DNA of 64,000 bases from Tellurirhabdus rosea (GCF_026278345.1 NZ_CP111085.1:1438001-1502000); one strand, 5' to 3'; shown: positions 15,720 through 25,192, counted from the first letter of the stretch. Numbers and translations are program-made. The notes: a model not told the origin generated them from the letters alone.

Positions 15720-17015
15720 TCAGCTCCGCTTGCGTCCTTTCGCGATCTGCTCCACCGCCGTCACCAGCCGATCCAGGTCTTTGGGCGTGTGGTAGACGTT
15801 TGGTGTCACCCGAACGCCTTTGATGCGCTCCCACTCGATGGGGCTCGTGTGAATTTTGTACTGGCTCAGCAGCTGCGACTCAACCTCCCCGGCTTTCAGC
15901 CCGTCGATGGAAAACAGGGCCACGCCGCAGGCAAATTCGGGCTTGAGAGAAGTATGGAGATGCACCCCCGGAATGTCGCGCACCCGTTCAGCCCAGTAGT
16001 TTTTGAGGTATTGAACCCGCGCCTGTTTGCGGGCCGTGCCGAGCGCCAGCTGGAAGTCAACGGCTGTGCCGATGGCCATTTCGGACGCAAACGAGCGGGT
16101 TCCCAGGGATTCGAACTTCCGGATGTCCGGCCCGTCGGGCTCGTTGTTGGAGAGCAGCGCCCAGACGTTTTTGATTTTTTCTTTCCGGATGTACATCATC
16201 CCGCTGCCGAACGGCGCGCCCAGCCATTTGTGCAGGCTCGTGGCGAAATAATCGCAGCCCAGATCGGGAATTTTGAAGTCCAGCAGCGCGAACGTGTGCG
16301 CCCCGTCGGCGATGACCTCGATGCCGCGCTGGTGGGCGATGTCGGCGATTTTCCGCACGGGCATGATCTGCCCCACCCAGTTGATCAGCTGCGTGACATG
16401 GACGATTTTCGTTTTGGAGGTAAAGGCTTTTACATATTTTTCAACCAGATAATCGTCGTTTTCGCTGGGCAGTTCGAGGTCGATCCAGACCAGTTTGATT
16501 CCGTCCCGTTTCTCGCGCTGCTTCCAGGCGTTGATCATGTTCGGATAATCCTGTTTGGTGAGCACCACTTCGTCGCCGGCTTTCAGGTTAAGACCAAAAA
16601 TAACGGTGTTGAGTCCTTCGGTGGCGTTCCGGTTGATGGCGATTTCCTCCGCCGAGCAGCCCGCCAGATCGGCCAGTTTGGTCCGCAGGGCTTCGCGGCC
16701 CTGGTCCAGAATGCGCCACATGTAATAGCTCGGAGCCTCGTTGGCGTACTGATAAAAGCGGATATGCGCGTCCTGCACCGTTTTGGGCTGCGGGCAAACG
16801 CCGCCGTTGTTGAGGTTCAGCAGATTCGGCGAAGCGGTGTACTCCGTCTTGACCCAGTTCCAGAAATCTTCATCCTGCGCCAGTTGCAGCGGAGAAGCGT
16901 CGGGTCGATAGGATTGCAGGGGCTGTGCCACGGCTTTTTCCAGAAAAGCGGGCAGGGCGAAGGTTCCGGCAACGGCCGAGCCGAGGTGACGGATAAACGA
17001 ACGTCGGGTAGACAT
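15720..17015 (-). CDS. Tat-exported class-V aminotransferase (isopenicillin-N epimerase-like)
   Basis: I begin at MSTRRSFIRHLGSAVAG, a twin-arginine signal (TRRSFIRHLGS with hydrophobic AVAGTFALP), giving 431 residues. A promoter box at 17046 supports this start. The mature part is a fold-type-I PLP enzyme: NLNNGGVCPQPKTV at the N-terminus, INRNATEGLNTVIFGL, VIADGAHTFALLDF with the PLP-contacting Asp, and the Schiff-base lysine in TSLHKWLGAPFGSG. This group is often annotated isopenicillin N epimerase or cysteine-desulfurase-like. The substrate is unknown. Export of a folded PLP enzyme through Tat is consistent, because the cofactor must be loaded in the cytoplasm. Confidence 0.85.
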   Translation of the reverse strand: MSTRRSFIRHLGSAVAGTFALPAFLEKAVAQPLQSYRPDASPLQLAQDEDFWNWVKTEYTASPNLLNLNNGGVCPQPKTVQDAHIRFYQYANEAPSYYMWRILDQGREALRTKLADLAGCSAEEIAINRNATEGLNTVIFGLNLKAGDEVVLTKQDYPNMINAWKQREKRDGIKLVWIDLELPSENDDYLVEKYVKAFTSKTKIVHVTQLINWVGQIMPVRKIADIAHQRGIEVIADGAHTFALLDFKIPDLGCDYFATSLHKWLGAPFGSGMMYIRKEKIKNVWALLSNNEPDGPDIRKFESLGTRSFASEMAIGTAVDFQLALGTARKQARVQYLKNYWAERVRDIPGVHLHTSLKPEFACGVALFSIDGLKAGEVESQLLSQYKIHTSPIEWERIKGVRVTPNVYHTPKDLDRLVTAVEQIAKGRKRS

Positions 17016-17045
17016 AGGAAGCGTTTTGGGTGAATGCGGCGCAAC

Positions 17046-17053
17046 CAAATATA
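17046..17053 (-). promoter_or_regulatory. -7 box of the aminotransferase gene
   Basis: TATATTTG on the minus strand fits the Bacteroidota TAnnTTTG element and lies 31 nt upstream of the chosen start codon. Confidence 0.6.
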
Positions 17054-17238
17054 GAAAAAAAGCCGTCTGCTGCGTCAATTCGCCGGTTACATTTCCCCAC
17101 TCTCCGTTTAATCCTGCCCGGAAAGCGTTAAGTTTGGCTTTTCGGCTTCTTTTGTCGGCAATGAAAAATTGGCAGGCCCGTTCGCACCCTGCCTTGTAAA
17201 CGTAAACGCTTAACCTGTAAAACACCTTTTTCCCGCCT

Positions 17239-19632
17239 ATGAAACAGTACATGGCCGGACTGCTGCTGCTGGTTACGTCAACCCTGTGGGCCCAGCAACC
17301 GGACAAAACACTCTGGTACAAGCAACCCGCACAATACTTTGAAGAAACGCTGGTGCTCGGCAACGGCACCCAGGGCGCGACGGTCTTCGGCGGCGTACAG
17401 TCCGACAAGATTTACCTCAACGACGCCACGCTCTGGTCGGGCGAACCCGTCAACGCCAACATGGCTCCGGAGGCGTACAAGAACGTGGAGGCCGTTCGAG
17501 AGGCGCTTCGAAAGGAAGATTACAAACTGGCCGACCAGCTGAATAAAAAGCTTCAGGGCAAATTTTCGGAATCCTACGCCCCGCTCGGCACGCTGTTCAT
17601 CGACTTCGGCCACGGCCCGACGGCCCAGAATTATTACCGCCAGCTGAGCCTTTCGGAGGCCGTTTCGACGACCACCTACCAGATCGACGGCGTAAACTAT
17701 ACCCGCGAATACTTTGTCTCGCATCCCGATAAAATTATGGTGGTCCGGCTAAGCAGCAGCCGGAAAGGCGCCCTGAATTTCTCGGTCCGGTTCAACAGTC
17801 TGCTTCGTCATGGGGTCACGACCCCTAATTCGGTGCTGAAGGCGACCGGCAACGCGCCCATCCATGCCGAACCAAGCTACCGGGGAAATATGCCGAACGC
17901 CGTGGTTTTTGACTCCGCCAAAGGCACCCGCTTTACCACGCTGGCCCGCCTCAAAGCTACGGACGGACGCCTCGTGACAACCGACAGCACCGTAGGTTTG
18001 CAGGGCGGCACCGAAGCTGTTTTGTTCGTCGCAATAGCCACCAGTTTCAACGGGTTCGACAAAAATCCGGCGACGGAAGGGCTGCCTCACGAGGCCCTTG
18101 CCGCCGAACGGCTCACAAAGGCTTTTGCCAAACCCTACCACCAGTTGAAGCAGGCGCACGTGGCGGATTACCAGACCTACTTCAATCGCGTCAGCCTCAA
18201 CCTCGGCCCCAGTCAGGCGCCCAGTCTGCCGACCGACGAGCGCCTCCAACGCTACGCGACCGGGCAGGAGGACAAAAACCTCGAAATGCTGTACTTCAAC
18301 TTCGGGCGGTATCTGCTCATCAGCAGTTCGCGGACGCCGGGCGTTCCGGCCAATCTGCAGGGCATCTGGAATCCCTACATGCGGCCGCCCTGGAGCAGCA
18401 ATTACACCACCAACATCAACGCCCAGGAAAATTACTGGCCCGCCGAAAGCACCAACCTGCCCGAAATGCACGGGTCGCTGCTGACCTTCATCGGCAATCT
18501 GGCCAAAACCGGCGCAGTAACGGCGAAAACGTTCTACGGCGTCAACGGCTGGACCGTCGCTCACAATTCCGACATCTGGGCCATGACCAACCCCGTCGGT
18601 GACTTCGGCCAGGGCGACCCCGGCTGGGCCAACTGGAACATGGGCGGGGCCTGGCTCAGCACCCACCTGTGGGAACATTACGCGTTCTCGCAGGACAAGG
18701 CGTTTCTGCGGCAGCAGGCCTATCCGCTCCTGAAAGGGGCCGCTCAGTTCTGCCTAGAATGGCTGGTGGAAGATAAAAACGGCAACCTGATCACCTCGCC
18801 CTCCACGTCGCCGGAGAATATTTTCGTCGCTCCCGACGGCTACAAAGGCGCGACGCTTTACGGCGCAACGGCCGATCTGGCGATCATTCGGGAGTGTTTC
18901 GCCCAGACGATAGAGGCGTCGAAACGGCTCAACATTGACGCCGATTTCCGCGCGAAACTCGAAAAAGCGCTGGCGCGGCTGTACCCGTACAAGGTCGGGG
19001 CCGAGGGGAATTTGCAGGAATGGTACCACGACTGGAAGGACGCCGACCCCAAACACCGCCACCAGTCGCACCTGTTCGGACTGTATCCGGGCAACCACAT
19101 CCGCCCCGACAAAACGCCGGACCTCGCGCAGGCCTGCCGCCGGACACTCGAAATCAAAGGCGACGAAACCACGGGCTGGTCGAAAGGCTGGCGCATCAAC
19201 CTCTGGGCGCGGCTCTGGGACGGCAATCACGCCTACAAAATGTACCGCGAACTGCTGCATTACGTGGTGCCGGACGGCGTGAAAACCACCTATGCCCGGG
19301 GCGGCGGCACGTATCCGAACCTGTTCGACGCGCACCCGCCGTTTCAGATCGACGGCAATTTTGGCGGCACGGCGGCCGTGGCCGAAATGCTCGTGCAATC
19401 GACCGAAGACGAAATCCGGCTGCTGCCCGCCCTGCCCGACGTCTGGGCTGGCGGCTCGGTCAGCGGCCTGCGGGCACGGGGCGGCTTCGATGTGGCGATG
19501 CAATGGGCCGACAAACGCCTGACCTCGGTAACGCTGCACTCAAAAACGGGCGGCAAAACCCAGCTGGTCAGCGGCGGCAAAACGCAGGCCGTGACGCTGA
19601 AGCCGGGGCAGAGGTTAACCGTGAAGTGGTAA
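17239..19632 (+). CDS. Glycoside hydrolase family 95 (alpha-L-fucosidase/galactosidase type)
   Basis: This 797-residue secreted enzyme has signal peptide MAGLLLLVTSTLWAQQ. The N-terminal GH95 domain starts at WYKQPAQYFEETLVLGNGT and continues with GGVQSDKIYLNDATLWSGE. The (alpha/alpha)6 catalytic domain carries LQGIWNPYMRPPWSSNYTTN, then NINAQENYWPAESTNL. Further blocks are SPSTSPEN and HRHQSHLFGLYPGN, and near the end FQIDGNFGGTAAVAEML. These are family-wide motifs with the catalytic Asn/Asp/Glu set. The length is typical. Members release terminal alpha-1,2-fucose or galactose from plant or host glycans. It is a stand-alone gene, with no SusC/SusD pair in the window. Confidence 0.92.
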   Translation: MKQYMAGLLLLVTSTLWAQQPDKTLWYKQPAQYFEETLVLGNGTQGATVFGGVQSDKIYLNDATLWSGEPVNANMAPEAYKNVEAVREALRKEDYKLADQLNKKLQGKFSESYAPLGTLFIDFGHGPTAQNYYRQLSLSEAVSTTTYQIDGVNYTREYFVSHPDKIMVVRLSSSRKGALNFSVRFNSLLRHGVTTPNSVLKATGNAPIHAEPSYRGNMPNAVVFDSAKGTRFTTLARLKATDGRLVTTDSTVGLQGGTEAVLFVAIATSFNGFDKNPATEGLPHEALAAERLTKAFAKPYHQLKQAHVADYQTYFNRVSLNLGPSQAPSLPTDERLQRYATGQEDKNLEMLYFNFGRYLLISSSRTPGVPANLQGIWNPYMRPPWSSNYTTNINAQENYWPAESTNLPEMHGSLLTFIGNLAKTGAVTAKTFYGVNGWTVAHNSDIWAMTNPVGDFGQGDPGWANWNMGGAWLSTHLWEHYAFSQDKAFLRQQAYPLLKGAAQFCLEWLVEDKNGNLITSPSTSPENIFVAPDGYKGATLYGATADLAIIRECFAQTIEASKRLNIDADFRAKLEKALARLYPYKVGAEGNLQEWYHDWKDADPKHRHQSHLFGLYPGNHIRPDKTPDLAQACRRTLEIKGDETTGWSKGWRINLWARLWDGNHAYKMYRELLHYVVPDGVKTTYARGGGTYPNLFDAHPPFQIDGNFGGTAAVAEMLVQSTEDEIRLLPALPDVWAGGSVSGLRARGGFDVAMQWADKRLTSVTLHSKTGGKTQLVSGGKTQAVTLKPGQRLTVKW

Positions 19633-19636
19633 ACGC

Positions 19637-19993
19637 CTAGGATTCGCTTACCTGCCGCACCCGGTACTCGGTCATGGCGCGGATTAACTCAAAGGGAATA
19701 GGCTCAGTCAGCGGAAACTGCACTGAGCCTTTCGCTCTTTTATACCCTGCCAGTTCTTCCGCAAACGCCGTTATCGGCGAAGGGGCCGGGTAAAAGCCAA
19801 TGTGCGATTTGTAGGCCGCAAAATGCACCAGCGCCTCTTTCTGTCTGTAGGTGGGCATGTTGTAGCTTATGACCTCCTTCGCCTCCGGGGCCGCTTCCCG
19901 GATAACGCTCCGTATTTTTTGCAGTAGTTCCTGAACGTCTTCGGGAAACGAAGCAATGTATTCGTCGGTCGAGGTAAATTTTGTCTTTTCCAT
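19637..19993 (-). CDS. DUF1801-family protein
   Basis: This 118-residue protein starts at the ATG before EKTKFTSTDEYIASFPEDV. The family pattern is VQELLQKIRSVIREAAPEA, then EVISYNMPTY and HIGFYPAPSPI, and it ends in a basic helix FELIRAMTEYRV. DUF1801 proteins (YdhG-like) have no firmly known role. Some resemble the iron-chaperone frataxin/Fra fold by shape. The start lies 4 nt after the stop of the upstream MmcQ/YjbR-like gene, so the two form an operon. A longer in-frame start runs into that gene and is not used. Confidence 0.8.
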   Translation of the reverse strand: MEKTKFTSTDEYIASFPEDVQELLQKIRSVIREAAPEAKEVISYNMPTYRQKEALVHFAAYKSHIGFYPAPSPITAFAEELAGYKRAKGSVQFPLTEPIPFELIRAMTEYRVRQVSES

Positions 19994-19997
19994 ATTT

Positions 19998-20330
19998 TTA
20001 GAATTGGCTGGCAAGTCGTTTGGGTGCCGTTGTACGATAGGCCGAAGTGAGCGCATCCCGAAGGGTCTGTTCTTCTACTTTCCGCAGTTCAATGATGGTC
20101 CAGCCTTTTTTACCCCAGCTGTTGGGAACGGGGTAAATGACTGTTTTGTCGAAAAGCGAAAACAGGTCCTGTTCCTGCACCGTCAGCTTCACGGTGGCCT
20201 GGGCAAGCCGCTCATTCAGGGTGACAAACACCTTTTCCCCAATGGTAAAGGCGGTTTTGTCAAAATGCGCTTTTTCGGAAGCTTCGGGAAACGACAGGGC
20301 AATTTCCCGAAAGATATCTATTGCCACCAT
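19998..20330 (-). CDS. MmcQ/YjbR-family protein
   Basis: This 110-residue protein of the MmcQ/YjbR fold resembles a small DNA-binding-like domain. The typical order is seen: DIFREIALSFPEASEKAHFD, then FTIGEKVFVTLNE, VKLTVQEQDLFSLFD and the C-terminal WGKKGWTIIELRKV. No biochemical role is established for the family. It is the first gene of a two-gene operon with the DUF1801 protein, 4 nt apart. The pair is commonly found together in Bacteroidota, from memory. Confidence 0.8.
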   Translation of the reverse strand: MVAIDIFREIALSFPEASEKAHFDKTAFTIGEKVFVTLNERLAQATVKLTVQEQDLFSLFDKTVIYPVPNSWGKKGWTIIELRKVEEQTLRDALTSAYRTTAPKRLASQF

Positions 20331-20348
20331 AGCAGCATAGAGGCTGAA

Positions 20349-20364
20349 TAAACCTGTACGTTAA
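20349..20364. repeat. 16-bp direct repeat, copy 1
   Basis: TAAACCTGTACGTTAA is repeated exactly at 21814-21829. The two copies flank the FAD oxidoreductase gene on either side. Confidence 0.5.
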
Positions 20365-20404
20365 GTTAACGCTTTTCGCACCTTTCCAAAGAAATTGAGC
20401 GGAC

Positions 20405-21781
20405 TCAAAACCCAAGCCTCTCAAAAAAGCCCTTTCGCCGCGTGACACTTACTTTCGCTCCATGGTTTTCGGCATTGAACTTCTCCACGATTTCCACTTC
20501 ATACCGTTTGTAGAACTCCGGGTCAAAATTGGCTTCGGCCAGCCGTTCCAGCACGAACTGAACCGATTTCCCCTGCTCAATCCACCGTTGCCAGACCTCC
20601 TGCCGCTGCCGGATGCCGAGCGTGTTCATGCCCGCCACCGCCCCGGTATCGGTTCGGTAGTTGATGCGGAACGCTTTCCGGCCGTCGGGATGCGCCCAAT
20701 AGAACGTTTGCAGACTGCCGTCGTCGGGCAGCCGGGCGGGCACGTCCCCGTAGGTCTGGTATTCAATATCGAAAAATTTCGCGGAATTGAAGAAAATACC
20801 GGGTTCGTAGCGGGTTCGTTCGCCGAGAATCGTCCGGGCCACGGTTTCGCCCATGATGCGGCCCGTGTACCAGATTTGCTCGACGGATTTCCGACCGAGC
20901 GGCGGATTGCGGTGCTGCACGCAGTCGCCGATGGCGTAGACCTCCGGCTGGCTGGTTTCCAGGTATTCGTTCACCAGAATGCCCCGGTTGGTTTCCAGAG
21001 ACGTATCTTTCAGCCAGTCGATATTGGGGCTGACGCCAATAGCAATCCCGGCAAACTGCGTGGGAATCACCTCTCCTGCCGTCGTGACGACGGCTTGCAC
21101 CTCTTCTTCATGGTTGCCCCGAAACTCGGCCACCTCGGTCTCCAGCCGCAGGTCGATGCTGTGTTCCCGAATATGGTCCGTCACCAGCGCCGATTCTTCG
21201 TCGGGCAATACCGAGTTCCAGAAGCTCCGCTCCCGCACCAGAAACGTCACCTGAATCCCGCGCGACTGTAACATTTCGCACAGTTCGATGCCGATCAGCC
21301 CGCCTCCGACAATTACCGCCTGCCGGATGCCACGCGTAGTCACCTCCATGCGTTCGAGGTCCGGCATGCCGTACAAACCCTGCACCCCGCGCAGCTGCTT
21401 TCCGGGCCAATCGGCAAAATTAGGTTTCGACCCCGTCGCCAGCACCAGTACATCGTACGTGTACTCAAATCCGGTCGGAGTTTTGACGTTACTGCCCGGC
21501 GGCGGGAACTGAGCCAGAGCCAGTTCTTTTTTGTCAAAATTTACGCTCAGGACATCCGCCCGCAGAAGTTCGATGCGGTTTTTGGCCCAGAACCCGTCTT
21601 CGTACGGCTTCGTATGGTGCGCTTCCAGATGGCCCATGTACACGTACATCAGGGCGGTGCGGGAGTAAAAATGGTCGGTTTCGGAAGAAATAACGGTAAT
21701 CCGGTCGTCGCTCTGCTGCCGGATATGCCGCGCGGCGGTGATGCCCGAAATGCCGTTGCCAATAATGACAATGCTTCGCAA
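20405..21781 (-). CDS. NAD(P)/FAD-dependent oxidoreductase (nitrite/rubredoxin reductase-like)
   Basis: This 458-residue two-dinucleotide-domain flavoprotein has the FAD motif IVIIGNGISGITAARHI at the N-terminus. An NAD motif AVIVGGGLIGIELCEML is in the middle, and the second FAD contact is EVYAIGDCVQHRNP. The group resembles the FAD/NAD module of nitrite reductase large subunits and rubredoxin/ferredoxin reductases, without the siroheme domain. No redox Cys pair is visible, so it probably passes electrons to an unknown acceptor protein. The C-terminal ~110 residues (YQTYGDVPARLPDDG, then TFYWAHPDGRKAFRINYR) are an extra domain. It is a single gene, with a heptad repeat upstream of its start. 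Confidence 0.78.
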   Translation of the reverse strand: MRSIVIIGNGISGITAARHIRQQSDDRITVISSETDHFYSRTALMYVYMGHLEAHHTKPYEDGFWAKNRIELLRADVLSVNFDKKELALAQFPPPGSNVKTPTGFEYTYDVLVLATGSKPNFADWPGKQLRGVQGLYGMPDLERMEVTTRGIRQAVIVGGGLIGIELCEMLQSRGIQVTFLVRERSFWNSVLPDEESALVTDHIREHSIDLRLETEVAEFRGNHEEEVQAVVTTAGEVIPTQFAGIAIGVSPNIDWLKDTSLETNRGILVNEYLETSQPEVYAIGDCVQHRNPPLGRKSVEQIWYTGRIMGETVARTILGERTRYEPGIFFNSAKFFDIEYQTYGDVPARLPDDGSLQTFYWAHPDGRKAFRINYRTDTGAVAGMNTLGIRQRQEVWQRWIEQGKSVQFVLERLAEANFDPEFYKRYEVEIVEKFNAENHGAKVSVTRRKGFFERLGF

Positions 21782-21876
21782 AAGTTATGAATTAGGAGTT
21801 AAGAGTTATGAGTAAACCTGTACGTTAAAAATAGCGAAGCCAACTCATAACTCATAATTCTTAACTCATAACTCCC
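21781..21876. repeat. Heptad-arm inverted repeat upstream of the FAD oxidoreductase gene
   Basis: The left arm (21784-21813) reads GTTATGA, ATTAGGA, GTTAAGA, GTTATGA. The right arm (about 21844-21876) is complementary to GTTATGA, GTTAAGA, ATTATGA, GTTATGA. The centre contains the second copy of TAAACCTGTACGTTAA (21814-21829) and AGCGAAGCC (21834-21842). The DUF1501 gene ends 2 nt beyond the right arm. Confidence 0.85.
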
Positions 21877-21877
21877 T

Positions 21878-23437
21878 TTAATGGGCAACCACCATTCTTC
21901 CCCGCAGCGTGCCCTGCCGGGTTTCGACGTTGAGGAAATAGACGCCGTTGGGCAGGTGGTTGACCGTCATGCCCAGCGTTTTGGATGAAAGCCGGTGCAA
22001 CGTGGGGGAAAGACGACGCCCGGTCGCGTCCAGGAGTTGAACCGTCCGGGTGTCGGACAGGGCATCCGCCTCCAGCAGCACGTTGTCTTTGGCCGGGTTC
22101 GGGTAGATGCGCAGCGAAGCAGACAGTTCCTCCACGCCCGTAACGACCTGTTTGAAGATGGGCAGGTTGGTAAAGTCGCGGCTCAGCACGTCGGTCAGCA
22201 CGGGCTGCCCCTCTCCCAGCCAGTCGGCGAGCAGGGTGGCGTAGACCTGCCGGAAGTCGGTCTGCATTTTGATGTTGTTGTTGTCGAGGTCGTTGAGGTC
22301 CGGATTTTTGCCGATCATCTGCGTTTTCACGGCGCTGCCGAACACAAACAGCGGGGCCGCTACGCCGTGGTCCGTGCCCAGGCTGTTGTTGGAAATCGCC
22401 CGGCGCCCAAACTCGGAGAAGGTCATGCCCACGACGCGGTCTTCGAGGCCCATCGCCTTCAAGTCATCCATGAACGTTTTGACGCCGTCCGAAAGGTACT
22501 TCAGCAGGTTCGCGTGCGCCCCCGTCGTGGTATCCGTCCCGACCACCTGCGCCGCATGCGTGTCGAAGCCGCCGATGGAAACGTAATAGATTTTGGTCTG
22601 CAAACCGCCGTGAATCAGCCGGGCCACGATTTTCAGCTGGTCGGCCAGCGGGTTCGGCGTGGCGTAGGTCACCAGATTTTTGCCCTTCCCCGCGGCGGCC
22701 TTGATCTGTCCGGCATAGGCCACCGAAGACAGCTGCTGCTGGCGGATGTAGGCAATGTGCCGACCGGCCGGCGTGCTCAGGTTCAGATTCGGATCAATGG
22801 ACGGCTTGTCGCCCACCAGCTGCGCGAAGGTATCGGGGTTTTGCAGGGCGATGGCCATGCTCTGGGCGGGCCCGAGCAGCGCCGTGGAAGCCACCGCCCC
22901 GATCTGAATCGCCAGCGGGTCGGGGTTCTGGGAACTGGGGTATTTGTCGGGATAATCCGGGTATTTCTCATCGAGGTAGCGGCCCATCCAGCCCGTCGTC
23001 AGGGTTTTGTTCGAGTCCGCCCCGGTAAACCAGATGTCGCTGGACCGGAAATGCGAAAAGTTGGGCTGGGGATACGAAACGCTTTGCGTGATGGACAGTT
23101 TTCCGTCGTTCCAGAGCCGCTGCAGGCCGGTCATGGCCGGATGCAGGCCGGTGGTCAGGCTGTTGTTGAGCCGTAGCACCTTGTCCTCCGCGATGGCGAT
23201 GTTGCTGCGGAGCGTTTTGTACCGACTCATCTGGTCCAGCGGAATAACGGTATTCAGGCCGTCGTTCCCGCCGTTCAGCTGAATCAGCACCAGCACCCGG
23301 TCGTTGAGGCCCGCCAGTCCGGAAAGAGCCTGCATAAACGCCGACTGGCGTGCGAAAGCCCGCGCGCCATAGCCGTCGACCAGCACCGGCAGCAGCATCG
23401 AACCCGTAGTAAAGCGTAGAAAGTTGCGACGGTTCAT
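21878..23437 (-). CDS. DUF1501 protein with T9SS type-A sorting domain
   Basis: This 519-residue protein opens with a Tat-like signal NRRNFLRFTTGSMLLPVLVD. The DUF1501 domain (sulfatase/alkaline-phosphatase-like fold) shows VLVLIQLNGGNDGLNTVIPL, FDTHAAQV and TFSEFGRRA, then TDHGVAAPLFVFG. The C-terminal ~75 residues form a T9SS type-A sorting domain: SASLRIYPNPAKDNVLLEA, GRRLSPTL and LPNGVYFLNVETRQG. The protein is therefore exported and passed through the gliding/T9SS machinery. The upstream gene is its usual partner, DUF1800. The biochemical role of the pair is not established. Confidence 0.88.
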   Translation of the reverse strand: MNRRNFLRFTTGSMLLPVLVDGYGARAFARQSAFMQALSGLAGLNDRVLVLIQLNGGNDGLNTVIPLDQMSRYKTLRSNIAIAEDKVLRLNNSLTTGLHPAMTGLQRLWNDGKLSITQSVSYPQPNFSHFRSSDIWFTGADSNKTLTTGWMGRYLDEKYPDYPDKYPSSQNPDPLAIQIGAVASTALLGPAQSMAIALQNPDTFAQLVGDKPSIDPNLNLSTPAGRHIAYIRQQQLSSVAYAGQIKAAAGKGKNLVTYATPNPLADQLKIVARLIHGGLQTKIYYVSIGGFDTHAAQVVGTDTTTGAHANLLKYLSDGVKTFMDDLKAMGLEDRVVGMTFSEFGRRAISNNSLGTDHGVAAPLFVFGSAVKTQMIGKNPDLNDLDNNNIKMQTDFRQVYATLLADWLGEGQPVLTDVLSRDFTNLPIFKQVVTGVEELSASLRIYPNPAKDNVLLEADALSDTRTVQLLDATGRRLSPTLHRLSSKTLGMTVNHLPNGVYFLNVETRQGTLRGRMVVAH

Positions 23438-23499
23438 AAAACAGTGATCAGGAAGTCAGGGAGTAGTAGGTTGGGGCAGCCGACGGTGGATAATGGTCA

Positions 23500-23552
23500 G
23501 TGCTTCGCTATCTTTGAATGGATGTCAGGCACGGACCACTGTCCATGGTCAC
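23500..23552. repeat. Degenerate inverted repeat between the DUF1800 and DUF1501 genes
   Basis: The left side TGGATAATGGTCAGTG and the right side (complement GTGACCATGGACAGTGG) form imperfect arms with hints of 7-nt phasing, and GCTTCGCT lies between them. It resembles a decayed member of the heptad-arm group. The call is tentative. Confidence 0.4.
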
Positions 23553-23557
23553 TTATT

Positions 23558-25099
23558 TCAAGTCATTTGAAATTCAGCCATCCGGAAAACGTACTGCATC
23601 AGGCTGGTCAGTTTCATCTGTACGGCCATTTGCTTGACTGTATTCGTAGGGTCATTGCGGTAATTATTCCATTCGTCCGACCAGACGTACCGGGGCAGTC
23701 CGGGCACGAGCACCTGATCGATGAGGAAATCCTTCTGCGACCGGCTCAGGTCAACGGCCAGCACCAGCCCCGTCAGTTCGTCGATCATCTTCACCGCATC
23801 GGCCGGATCGGAGGTGGCCGCCACCAGCGGAAGCAGGTTCGGAATCTGCCGGACGTTGCTGACGCGAATGTTGCCGTTGATGAACGAATCGGTGTAGCCG
23901 CCCCGCATCGCCAGCGTGTTGGAATTGATCCAGATTTCGTAATAGCCCGTGTCGTAATAAGGTTTGTATCCGAACACGGTCGGCTGGTCGAGGACATCCA
24001 TCTGCTGTTCCCGCGAACGGGTGAGCAGCGTGTTGGCAAGGGCGTAGAAATTGGTCGTTTCTTTGGTGTAATCCGGTACGCTCATCCCGAACGTCCGCCA
24101 GCTGCCTACAATCAATTCCAGCGGCGACTTGATGATGGCCCCTTTCAGGTTTGTGTCAAAGAAGTGGCGGCTGGTAAACAGCGCCGTCAGAACGGGTTTG
24201 ATTTCGTACTGGTTCTGACGGAACACCTGCGCGAGCGGTTCGATGAAGTCTTTCTCGATTTCAGCCGTCAAATCAGCATTGATGAACCAGCGATACATTT
24301 TCCGGACGATGTTGCGGGCCGTTTCGGGCTGCCGCAGAATCATATCGATCAGTTCGCCCAGTTCCAGGTCGCCGCCGGCATCGCCCGATCGACCCTGGAT
24401 GACGGTGCTTTGAAAGAAGGACGAAAACGTCTTGCCGGTCGTGTCGTGCTGGTTGGGCCGGTAAAGGCTGCCGAACGTCGCCGTCGTTTCGTTCCGGAAG
24501 CCCGTATCCGCCCAGCCCGTCAGTACGCGGGCGGCGGCCTTCACGTCATCTTCGTTGTAGTTGTTCCGGCCGATGGTAAAGAGTTCGAGCAGTTCGCGGG
24601 CGTAGTTTTCATTGGGTCGGCCCACGACGTTCTGGTTGCCGTTCAGGTAGCGAAGCATCGCCGGTTCTTTGGTTACCTCCATGACAAAAGTCCGGAAGTT
24701 GCCGAACGCATTGCGGCGCAGCATGACGTTTTGCCGGTGCATAAAGCGGTAATCCTGCACCTCGGCGATGGTCGAAACGAAATGGTTCTGCCAGAAAAGC
24801 GTCGTTTTTTCCCGCAGCGAGACGGGTTCCGTCAGCATCAGCCCCAGCCACCAGCCTTTCAGCAGGTTATTGGAAAGGTTGCGGTTGAAGGCCTTGTCCA
24901 TAATCGTCTGGCCCGTGGCCGGGTCCAGAGGAGCAGGCGCCGCGGGCGTGTCGGCCAGCAGCCGTTGCACAGCCTCCCCCGGCGTCAGTCCCGTAAACTG
25001 GCGGATATGGGCGGACGACGCCCCGAAGGTAGCCCGGCGGAGCAGATGCGCAGCCTGTGGTGTGGAAAGCGGTTCAGTAACCGGCAGTAACAGTGACAT
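23558..25099 (-). CDS. DUF1800-family protein
   Basis: This 513-residue protein has the DUF1800 signature start EPLSTPQAAHLLRRATFGAS, then KTTLFWQNHFVST, NYARELLELFTIG and VKAAARVLTGWAD, with HDTTGKTFSSFF in the middle and VTEIEKD-like helices after. The family accompanies DUF1501 proteins in many bacteria and is thought to form an exported pair. I see no clear signal peptide at the chosen ATG (M-S-L-L-L-P-V-T-E). The DUF1501 gene follows ~120 nt downstream on the same strand, with a degenerate repeat between them. Confidence 0.88.
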   Translation of the reverse strand: MSLLLPVTEPLSTPQAAHLLRRATFGASSAHIRQFTGLTPGEAVQRLLADTPAAPAPLDPATGQTIMDKAFNRNLSNNLLKGWWLGLMLTEPVSLREKTTLFWQNHFVSTIAEVQDYRFMHRQNVMLRRNAFGNFRTFVMEVTKEPAMLRYLNGNQNVVGRPNENYARELLELFTIGRNNYNEDDVKAAARVLTGWADTGFRNETTATFGSLYRPNQHDTTGKTFSSFFQSTVIQGRSGDAGGDLELGELIDMILRQPETARNIVRKMYRWFINADLTAEIEKDFIEPLAQVFRQNQYEIKPVLTALFTSRHFFDTNLKGAIIKSPLELIVGSWRTFGMSVPDYTKETTNFYALANTLLTRSREQQMDVLDQPTVFGYKPYYDTGYYEIWINSNTLAMRGGYTDSFINGNIRVSNVRQIPNLLPLVAATSDPADAVKMIDELTGLVLAVDLSRSQKDFLIDQVLVPGLPRYVWSDEWNNYRNDPTNTVKQMAVQMKLTSLMQYVFRMAEFQMT

Positions 25100-25192
25100 G
25101 ATACAAAGGTATCCTTTATGCCATTTTTATAAACAAAAGGAGCCAGATTACTTAAGTAAATACCCTAATGTTATCTACTGGTTATGAGCCAA

